From the NCBI RefSeq assembly GCF_019599465.1, contig NZ_RKLR01000007.1, positions 62,001 to 126,000 of the forward strand: DNA of 64,000 bases, written 5' to 3'. A program made the translations under genes and the position numbers. The notes below the pieces were generated by a model, which was given only the letters and a program-made list of their open reading frames with translations, ran no database searches and was not told the origin of the DNA. The first letter of the stretch is position 1; each line of letters starts with the position of its first letter. The stretch is from Haloarcula rubra. Its GTDB lineage: Archaea; Halobacteriota; Halobacteria; Halobacteriales; Haloarculaceae. Shown here piece after piece: positions 15,918 through 21,769 of the stretch.

Positions 15918-16308
15918 ATGGTGTCGCACGACGACGAGTGCGAGTCTTGCGGTGCCACCGGTCGGCGACCAGAGTGCGGTGGCCCGACGGCGAGTATCGC
16001 GAGATGTGTGGCCCCTGTGAGCGGCGCTGGCTCATCGTCTGGCGGCACAGCAGGAGCACTTGCTGCTGACCGTCCTGCGAGATATGACGCCGGCCGACCA
16101 GTCGATGGCCGAGACGCTCGCGACCGACGGCGGGATGCGCGCCGAGCAGCTTGCCGACGCGACCGACACGTCGCAATCGACCGTCTACCGGATGCTACAG
16201 AGGCTTGAGGGTATCGTCACCAGCGATGACGGACACGTCCGCTCGACGTTTCGGGTTAGCAGCAGTTGTTCCCGTCGGGATTCCATTCACACGCATCGCC
16301 CGTTGTGA
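15918..16308 (+). pseudogene. Broken zinc-finger and winged-helix gene remnants
   Basis: Coding-like pieces lie in three frames. From 15918: DECESCGATG. From about 15977 in another frame: WPDGEYREMCGPCERRWLIVW, which would complete a two-CxxC zinc knuckle. From about 16045 in the third frame: LLTVLRDMTPADQSMAETLATD, then LADATDTSQSTVYRMLQRLEG, a helix-turn-helix. The last piece runs into the antisense gene at 16256 with a non-biological tail. At least two frameshifts would be needed to join them, so this is decayed DNA or several truncated genes. Confidence 0.4.
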
Positions 16309-16477
16309 GACCCTCCTCGTCGATGTGAGCGGAGAGACAGGCGTGGTTACAGAAGTACTTCGCTGACCCGCAGTCATCGGTACAGTCACGGACACAGATG
16401 GGCTCGTGGTCGAAGATACGCGACCCGCAGTACACACATACCTCGTCGACGTCGGGTGTTTCTATAGTCGTAGACAT
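16256..16477 (-). CDS. Small multi-cysteine zinc protein
   Basis: 73 residues with CVYCGSRIFDHEP, ICVRDCTDDCG, FCNHACLSAHIDEEG and a C-terminal GNNCC: ten cysteines and several histidines, enough for two or more zinc sites. The FCNxxCLSxH part resembles treble-clef or FLZ-like fingers. Function unknown; related small proteins occur in haloarchaeal mobile DNA. Begins with ATG at 16477. Confidence 0.6.
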   Translation of the reverse strand: MSTTIETPDVDEVCVYCGSRIFDHEPICVRDCTDDCGSAKYFCNHACLSAHIDEEGLTTGDACEWNPDGNNCC

Positions 16478-16841
16478 ACGTGTACTAAGGACTCTCTCAG
16501 TGAAAACGGTTCTTCACGCACCGATGGGTATGTCACCTGTTTGTAGCGGTCGTGCCGACGGAAATTTCCACTGATTCCAGTGACCGACTCGTGCTGTGTA
16601 TTCAGCACGACTTCTACAAACTATCCGGAGTGATGGTGGGATATTCGTCGACGGAGAACTAGAGTATAATCGGTTCGACGAAGAATCTGAGGACTCCGCG
16701 CTACCCTGATGATGGCTTTGGCGGTACGTACAATCACTCCGAATAAGATGAGGTCATAGAACGATTGGCAAACCACAGCTACCCGTCGGAAAATCGTTCG
16801 GTACAGAGACTGGACCCGCTTCGTACTGGTGGCCGATGGCG
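16478..16841. other. AT-richer gap with no supported gene
   Basis: This 364-base stretch holds the promoter side of the zinc protein, the inverted-repeat unit at 16539-16621 and, beyond it, no frame with convincing composition. A 77-codon minus-strand frame (16621-16854) ends exactly at the inverted repeat but has an arginine-rich, non-acidic composition unlike halophile proteins. Confidence 0.5.
16539..16621. repeat. 83-bp unit with terminal inverted repeats (MITE or IS-end like)
   Basis: Left arm 16539-16555 (GTTTGTAGCGGTCGTGC) and right arm 16605-16621 (GCACGACTTCTACAAAC) are inverted copies matching at 15 of 17 positions. Inside are two more hairpins: CACTG/CAGTG (16569-16582) and TCGTGCTG/CAGCACGA (16589-16610), the latter sharing its right half with the outer arm. 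No clear target-site duplication is seen. Confidence 0.5.
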
Positions 16842-17123
16842 TTATCGGACCCAACAGTCGACGACAACGCGGCTATCGCGCATGGGTTTCATTTTATCGA
16901 CCGGGACACCGGTCGAGTCGTCACCTTCGACGTCGATTAGGCGAGGCGCTTCGTCGACAGTCTCGTCTGGGTGGACTTGCTCGACACTGTTCGCTGCGAA
17001 TATCGTGTCCGGGGTGCTGGCTTCAGTGGGCTCATCGTCGTAACAGAGATATAGACCTGTCTCCCGGATACACACGGCTGCAAACTCGTGTTCGGAATTC
17101 GTGTCGGTGATGAGACGAACCAC
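16842..17123 (-). CDS. Hypothetical acidic protein of the tRNA island
   Basis: 93 residues from a GTG start two bases after the stop of the DUF7522-like gene, so the two form an operon. Sequence is acidic with EFAAVCIRETGLYLCYDDEPTE and TIFAANSVEQVHPDE segments, good halophile composition. No domain recognised. Confidence 0.45.
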   Translation of the reverse strand: MVRLITDTNSEHEFAAVCIRETGLYLCYDDEPTEASTPDTIFAANSVEQVHPDETVDEAPRLIDVEGDDSTGVPVDKMKPMRDSRVVVDCWVR

Positions 17124-17125
17124 GT

Positions 17126-17539
17126 TCAGTTACCGTTGTTCCCGATCGCCTCTCTGCGCTCTTGGATGGCAATCTCTCTGGCATCAGCCACCAGCCCGTG
17201 GGTATCACCAAACGCATCGCTATCCAGCGCCACTGTCGTCCCGACACCGTCCTCGATGACGAAATTCATCTCGATAACGTTCTCGAAGCACTTTACCAAA
17301 CAGGTCAATTCACCGTGGTCTTCAGAGAAGATATCGCTATAAATCGGTGCTGCTAGCGACTCCAGTCGCGAGTCGTCGATCGCCTTGTCAATTTCTTCAG
17401 TAGCATACTGGTCACCGACATCGTCTCGGAGATATATCACCGTGAAATCGCCCTGCTCGTAGTTTACGATGCTCCGGAGGCTCCCATCGGTTTCCGCGCG
17501 AAAAAACGATTCTAAACGGGAAGCCAGCCGTTGTGACAT
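17126..17539 (-). CDS. DUF7522-type haloarchaeal protein
   Basis: 137 residues. SLRSIVNYEQGDFTVIYLRDDV near the N-terminus, followed by ELTCLVKCFENVIEMNFVIEDG, matches the pattern of DUF7522 proteins, which are frequent next to haloarchaeal signalling and accessory genes; function unknown. A near-ideal box TTATATAA at 17562-17569 is centred 27 bases upstream of the ATG, indicating a leaderless transcript. Confidence 0.6.
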   Translation of the reverse strand: MSQRLASRLESFFRAETDGSLRSIVNYEQGDFTVIYLRDDVGDQYATEEIDKAIDDSRLESLAAPIYSDIFSEDHGELTCLVKCFENVIEMNFVIEDGVGTTVALDSDAFGDTHGLVADAREIAIQERREAIGNNGN

Positions 17540-17561
17540 CGAATAGTAATGACTTCTCGAA

Positions 17562-17569
17562 TTATATAA
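17562..17569 (-). promoter_or_regulatory. TATA box of the DUF7522-type gene
   Basis: TTATATAA, centred about 27 bases upstream of the ATG at 17539, the usual spacing for leaderless haloarchaeal genes. Confidence 0.55.
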
Positions 17570-17730
17570 CTCTTGGGCTGAATGTTTTGATGATTATCGC
17601 TACAATAATACTTTTTTACTTGTTGCTGGCGAGATTTGGTGATTCGGACCTTTCGACTGCCGAATCTGTTTTCGATACTATTTACAGTATGACCCTCGAT
17701 CAACGGCCGAAATATCAGAACTACCAAAAT

Positions 17731-17737
17731 TTTAATA
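17731..17737 (+). promoter_or_regulatory. TATA box of the zinc-ribbon microprotein
   Basis: TTTAATA in an AAAATTTTAATACAT context, centred about 29 bases before the ATG at 17763. Confidence 0.45.
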
Positions 17738-17762
17738 CATAGTCCTGTCAGCGCTACTGATA

Positions 17763-17888
17763 ATGAATGCAGTACAGGCAAAAGTCGAATGTAAAGAATG
17801 TGGCAACTGGCTCAGCGTGCCCAGCAACACAGAACTAGTGAGATGTGACTGTGGCGAGGTCTATGCGGTGACGGTTACACACTGTTAA
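17763..17888 (+). CDS. 41-residue zinc-ribbon microprotein
   Basis: Reads MNAVQAKVECKECGNWLSV, then PSNTELVRCDCGEVYAV and ends THC. Cys10 and Cys13 (CKEC) with Cys28 and Cys30 (CDC) form a compact zinc-ribbon-like site, with a final HC pair. A TTTAATA box at 17731-17737 lies about 29 bases upstream, so the gene looks expressed. Role unknown; DNA or protein contact is the usual job of such ribbons. Confidence 0.6.
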   Translation: MNAVQAKVECKECGNWLSVPSNTELVRCDCGEVYAVTVTHC

Positions 17889-18053
17889 ATCCGGATTGCA
17901 GATTTGTACCAGTAGTCGTATGCAGGTGTGCTAATCGGTTGTTGCAGTTTGACTAATTGAGGATCGAACTACGGTCTGCACGAGAGTAAGGGCGTCTCGT
18001 GCATCAAAATATCCGCTCTCAGAAACAAACCACTCGACGATGTGGTCTGATAT

Positions 18054-18221
18054 TCACTCATCTACTGGTCGGAGCTTCTCACCGTCGTAGTCGACTGCAC
18101 CCTCTTCGATGAGTTCCTCCAGGGCTTCCTCTACTCGCTTCGGTTGTTCGCCGGCATGTGCACAGCGTACTGTTTTGAATCCACTAAGACTGACACCGTC
18201 CGTCGGTCCCGGCGAGTCCAT
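18054..18221 (-). CDS. Small wHTH-like protein spanning the right repeat boundary
   Basis: 55 residues from the ATG at 18221, or 82 from a GTG at 18302. The C-terminal part AGEQPKRVEEALEELIEEGAVDYDGEKLRPVDE looks like the recognition half of a winged helix. The 14-bp tRNA-end copy (18207-18220) lies at its second to fifth codons, so the frame joins island and flanking DNA. It lies six bases after the MBL gene stop. Uncertain whether it is a working gene. Confidence 0.4.
   Translation of the reverse strand: MDSPGPTDGVSLSGFKTVRCAHAGEQPKRVEEALEELIEEGAVDYDGEKLRPVDE
18207..18220 (+). repeat. Right attachment-type repeat
   Basis: Exact copy of TCCCGGCGAGTCCA from the 3' end of tRNA-Ala (15341-15354), same orientation. 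Left and right of these 14 bases the two copies differ. Confidence 0.55.
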
Positions 18222-18308
18222 TTTCTTCCGCCGCTTCACTCGACCAACCACGGGGTCGCCGACCAGCGCGATGCGTCGCAGTCCCGGTTCCGTCCAGTCC
18301 ACGCCGAC

Positions 18309-19523
18309 TCACTCACCCGAGTCCTGGTCGAGTCCGAACGGACCGAGGAACCCGAAGTCGATACGCAACGACTTGATCATGGTGGCCGCGTGGCTCTGCA
18401 TGAACACGTCGGCACCGCGGAGCCGGTCGGGCCCCCACGTCTCCAGCGTGGCCTCGGCGGCGACGCGCGACGTCTCGTCGATGTAGGCCGCGAACGTCTC
18501 CCAGACGTTGGTCGGCCCGGCCTCCTCGACGACGTCAGAGAGGGTGACCGTCGAGATGGCCTCGCGGGCGTTCGCTTCGAGGTCACTGACGAAGTCCCGC
18601 TGGGTCCGGACGTCGGCGGGCGTCCCGAGGCGAGTCAGGTGGCCGGCGACGAGGGTGTCGAAGTCGTACTCGAGAATCTGGTCGTGCGCTCGAACGTAGC
18701 CCTGGATGTCCGAGGACTCGGCGAGGTTCTGGAAGGGAATCCAGCCCGGAAACACGACGTCGACGAACACGAGGACTCGGTGGTCCGGTGCGTACACGAA
18801 GATGTTGTCGACGGAGTGGTTGGGGCCGCGGTGGTCGAGTTGAAGGCGCTGGTCGCCGACGTCGAGCGTGTAGCTGTCGCCGACGACGTGGCGACGGTCG
18901 GTCTCGGTCTGCCCGCCCGGGGTGGGAGTACCGTCGGTTGGCGTACCGTCGGCCGGGGTGCCGCCGGTGTCGTCCGCCTCCTGTCGGTCGTCCTGCATCG
19001 GCGTCCTCACTTCTCTCGGGCCGAACACGGTCGTCGGCGACGGCCGGTTGTCGTCGCCGAACCGGTCGAGGAATCTGGCGGTCTCGACGTGGGCGACGTA
19101 CTCGGCGTCGTCGGGGTACAGCGTCGCGGCGCCGATGTGGTCTGCGTGGTAGTGGCTGTAGACGACGTGGGTTATCGGTTCGTCGGTCACCTCGCCGATG
19201 GCGGCGAGGATGTTCTGCCCGATGGTCGGCGGTGCGTCGACCACGACGACGCCCTCACCGGTCGTGAGAAACAGTATCTGGTAGACGCCCTCGGTAATCC
19301 AGTAGATGCCGTCGCCGAGTTCCTCGACCAGATACCCCTTCTCGGGTATCTCCGGGTCCTCGGGCGCCGACGTCTGTGCGACGAGTGCGTTCGTCGCCGC
19401 TGCGACGTCGTGTCCGGAGGCCGAACCGCTCAGTACCGGCAGCCCGAGTAGCCCCGCCGCGCTGGCGGCGAGGTAGTTCCGTCGTGTCACGTCGGGGTCG
19501 AACGAGTCGGCACGCTGTTCCAT
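18309..19523 (-). CDS. Tat-exported MBL-fold metallohydrolase
   Basis: 404 residues from the ATG at 19523. Twin-arginine signal TRRNYLAASAAGLLG. The metallo-beta-lactamase core shows VVVVDAPPT, the zinc motif SHYHADHIG, a later H in LDHRGPNHSVDN, and VAGHLTRLG. An extended low-complexity insert of GTPxDGTPT repeats (about residues 190-215) separates the core halves, encoded by a short imperfect DNA repeat near 18920-18970. Related to quinoprotein-relay or SoxH-like secreted MBL proteins; the substrate is unknown. Lies between the island and the PilC-type gene on the same strand. Confidence 0.75.
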   Translation of the reverse strand: MEQRADSFDPDVTRRNYLAASAAGLLGLPVLSGSASGHDVAAATNALVAQTSAPEDPEIPEKGYLVEELGDGIYWITEGVYQILFLTTGEGVVVVDAPPTIGQNILAAIGEVTDEPITHVVYSHYHADHIGAATLYPDDAEYVAHVETARFLDRFGDDNRPSPTTVFGPREVRTPMQDDRQEADDTGGTPADGTPTDGTPTPGGQTETDRRHVVGDSYTLDVGDQRLQLDHRGPNHSVDNIFVYAPDHRVLVFVDVVFPGWIPFQNLAESSDIQGYVRAHDQILEYDFDTLVAGHLTRLGTPADVRTQRDFVSDLEANAREAISTVTLSDVVEEAGPTNVWETFAAYIDETSRVAAEATLETWGPDRLRGADVFMQSHAATMIKSLRIDFGFLGPFGLDQDSGE

Positions 19524-19729
19524 GGTGTACGGTAACACGCCCGGGCCGCGCAAAGTTATGACCGCGATACCGATTTCGACGCGTCGGGCACCATCTCGGC
19601 CGTTCTTCGGAGCCGTGTCTCGCGAGCGTGTACGACGCCGTCGGCGTCGTGCCTACCGGGTGAGTTCGCTCGGACTACTTCGGCCGGGGGTCCGCTAAGA
19701 CGGGGTTTCGCGGCCGAGACGCGGGCCGA

Positions 19730-21769
19730 TTACCCCACGGCCATCCACACGACGAGCGCTATCGTCGAGAGGACGACGGCGAACTTCACGCCCGCCATGA
19801 GGTTCACCTCGCGGATGTACCCCGCGATGAACGAGGAGAGGAGCGCCTGCAGGGTGACGGCGTGGAAGAACAGCATCGACAGGAGGTCGACGTCGACGCT
19901 GCCACCGAACCCGCCACCAGTCGCCCCGGAGCCACCGGCACCGGATGCCTGAGTCGCCAGTCCGGACATCACGTCCAGGAACTGCGTCTTCAGCAGGGCC
20001 ATCACGCCCAGCAGGGTGAGGTAGGTCATGATGATGATGACCATCTGCATCCGGGTGCGCGACTTCCGTTCCCGTGCGATGTCGTCCTGATTCTCGGAGG
20101 CCTGTGCGGCCGTCGAGAGCACGTCCTGAATCTGGCTGGAGGCCTCCTGTGCCTCGGCGATGAGTTTCACCGTCCGGGCCAGTCGCGGGACGTGGTACTT
20201 GTTGTTGAACTCCCGGAGGGCCTCCTTGAGACTGGTCCCGTAGTTGACTTTCGCGTGCATCGTCTCGAACTCCTCTGAGAGTTTCCCGGCCGACGTCTCG
20301 GAGACCACTTTGATGGACTCCAGCAGGGTCATCCCGGTGTCGTTGGCCGAGGCGAGTTTCCGGAGGTTGTCCGAGAGGTTGCCGATGATGGCCTTCCGCG
20401 AGCGCTGGTTCCACTCGTAGAAGATGGTCAGCGGGACGAAGTTGATGTACATCGGGACGTACACCCAGAAGAACGTCCCCGGCACGGGCCGGTTTATCAT
20501 CCCTTCGAGCGACAGCGGTGCCTGTCCGAGGACGACGGCGGCGACGACAGCGAGGATGGAGAGCGGGATCGTCAGCCCCAGTACGAGCATCGGATGGTCG
20601 CGGAAGAACAGGTGTGGCTGCTTGAGAATCTGGAGGAGTTCGTAGGTCCCCTCACGGCTCTTCACGCGGTCGAAGACGGCGTAGGTGCCGGTGTACTGCT
20701 CGACGAGGCCGAGGTTGAACACGCCGATGCCCTCGTCGACGACGATGTCGTCCTCGCTGGCGTCGGGACGGAGGTAGCCGTCGCCGATGGAGTCCTGCGT
20801 GACCGTCGACACCAAGACCAAAAAGGCCATCCCGGTCAGCGGGATGAGGCCGTAGACGGTGCCGTAGATGAGCGTCTGCTGAGCGTTGCCCATCATCGAC
20901 ATGATGACGAGGATGATGATGAGCAAGAGGGGGAACAGCGAGAGGGTCATGTACATCTCGCCGAACAGTTCCAGCGTCTCCAGCATCTTCTCCTGTTCCT
21001 GCCGGGCGGTCCGCATGTGCTTCTCCTTCTGGTCCTCGAGGAACGAGGTCATGTCCCCCCCGGAGTTGATGATCGAGAGCATGTCGGTGAGGAACTGCGA
21101 GAGGCTGTCGGAGGGCGTTTCGAGGGCCTGATTCCGCACCGCGGTCCGGTAGTCCGTGTCGAAGTACTCCGTCTCCAGGACGATGGACTGGAACTCCTTC
21201 GCCACCTCGCCGTAGGTGTCGTCGGCCTTCCCCATCGCTTGCAGGATTTCGAGTTGGTTCAGCCCGCCCACGGAGAGGGCGTACATGAACGAGATGGAAT
21301 CGGAGAGGAGGATGTTGATTTCGCGTTCGCGGGCGCTCGCTCGGAAGTACGGGATAGAGACGAGCGAGCCGAATCCGATGCCGAAGCCGATAGCGCCGAA
21401 GACGACGCCGGTCACCAGCACGAGGAAGGGAATCTTCAGCGCGTCGACGACGGCGAGCAGCGTCTCGTTCTGGATGACGATACCGATGAACGTCGGCCCT
21501 TCCGAACCCGAAAAGAGGAGGGTGACGAGCAGATAGCCGAGTAGCGTGCCGACGAGCCACAGCGCGAGCCCGGCGATGACGCCCACGGCCAGCGCCCGCG
21601 CGAGGAACATCTCGACGTTGTCGGCCATCCGGGCCTCCGCGAGTTTCGTCTCGACGCTGTCGACGAAGTCACCCTCCTCGTCGAACAGCGTCTGGAAGGC
21701 CGGATAGAAGGCGTCGCCGAGAGTGCCACCGCTCCCGAGTTGTTGCTGGCCCTTCGTGTCGAGGCTCAT
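19730..21769 (-). CDS. PilC/TadC-type membrane platform protein of a type IV pilus-like system
   Basis: 679 residues with two type II secretion F domains (roughly residues 145-310 and 460-610), each followed by transmembrane helices, plus N- and C-terminal helices, the duplicated layout of archaeal PilC. Motifs: SFMYALSVGGLNQLEILQAMG, SGGDMTSFLEDQKEK and the second copy LASANDTGMTLLESIKV. It should anchor the assembly ATPase to the membrane and guide pilin insertion. A glycine-rich GAGGSGATGGGFGG loop sits near the C-terminus. Overlaps the ATPase gene by four bases. Confidence 0.85.
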   Translation of the reverse strand: MSLDTKGQQQLGSGGTLGDAFYPAFQTLFDEEGDFVDSVETKLAEARMADNVEMFLARALAVGVIAGLALWLVGTLLGYLLVTLLFSGSEGPTFIGIVIQNETLLAVVDALKIPFLVLVTGVVFGAIGFGIGFGSLVSIPYFRASAREREINILLSDSISFMYALSVGGLNQLEILQAMGKADDTYGEVAKEFQSIVLETEYFDTDYRTAVRNQALETPSDSLSQFLTDMLSIINSGGDMTSFLEDQKEKHMRTARQEQEKMLETLELFGEMYMTLSLFPLLLIIILVIMSMMGNAQQTLIYGTVYGLIPLTGMAFLVLVSTVTQDSIGDGYLRPDASEDDIVVDEGIGVFNLGLVEQYTGTYAVFDRVKSREGTYELLQILKQPHLFFRDHPMLVLGLTIPLSILAVVAAVVLGQAPLSLEGMINRPVPGTFFWVYVPMYINFVPLTIFYEWNQRSRKAIIGNLSDNLRKLASANDTGMTLLESIKVVSETSAGKLSEEFETMHAKVNYGTSLKEALREFNNKYHVPRLARTVKLIAEAQEASSQIQDVLSTAAQASENQDDIARERKSRTRMQMVIIIMTYLTLLGVMALLKTQFLDVMSGLATQASGAGGSGATGGGFGGSVDVDLLSMLFFHAVTLQALLSSFIAGYIREVNLMAGVKFAVVLSTIALVVWMAVG

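Larger units (their letters stand above)
15341..18220. mobile_element. Decayed integrated element in tRNA-Ala (about 2.9 kb)
   Basis: Bounded by a 14-bp direct repeat of the tRNA 3' end. Inside are small cysteine-rich genes, frame-shifted fragments, an inverted-repeat unit and visibly more A and T than the flanks, especially 16480-18050. No integrase or replication gene is left, so it would be a remnant. A chance 14-bp match is unlikely but possible. Confidence 0.5.

Noticed and set aside
16621-16854. 77-codon minus-strand frame ending at the inverted repeat, considered as a transposase tail
   Set aside because: Basic composition unlike halophile proteins and no transposase motif recognised.
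17533-17742. 69-codon plus-strand frame with one hydrophobic helix (GTG start)
   Set aside because: It begins inside the opposite gene's start codon and its first codons are the TATA box of that gene; there is no promoter of its own. Possibly coding, but support is weak.
17512-17781. 89-codon minus-strand frame over the AT-rich segment
   Set aside because: It covers the promoter and start of the DUF7522-type gene and has no coding-like composition.
18920-18970. Tandem repeat in the MBL gene considered as a regulatory repeat
   Set aside because: It encodes the GTPxDGTPT linker and stays in frame.
18144-19451. 435-codon plus-strand frame
   Set aside because: Shadow of the MBL-fold gene on the opposite strand.
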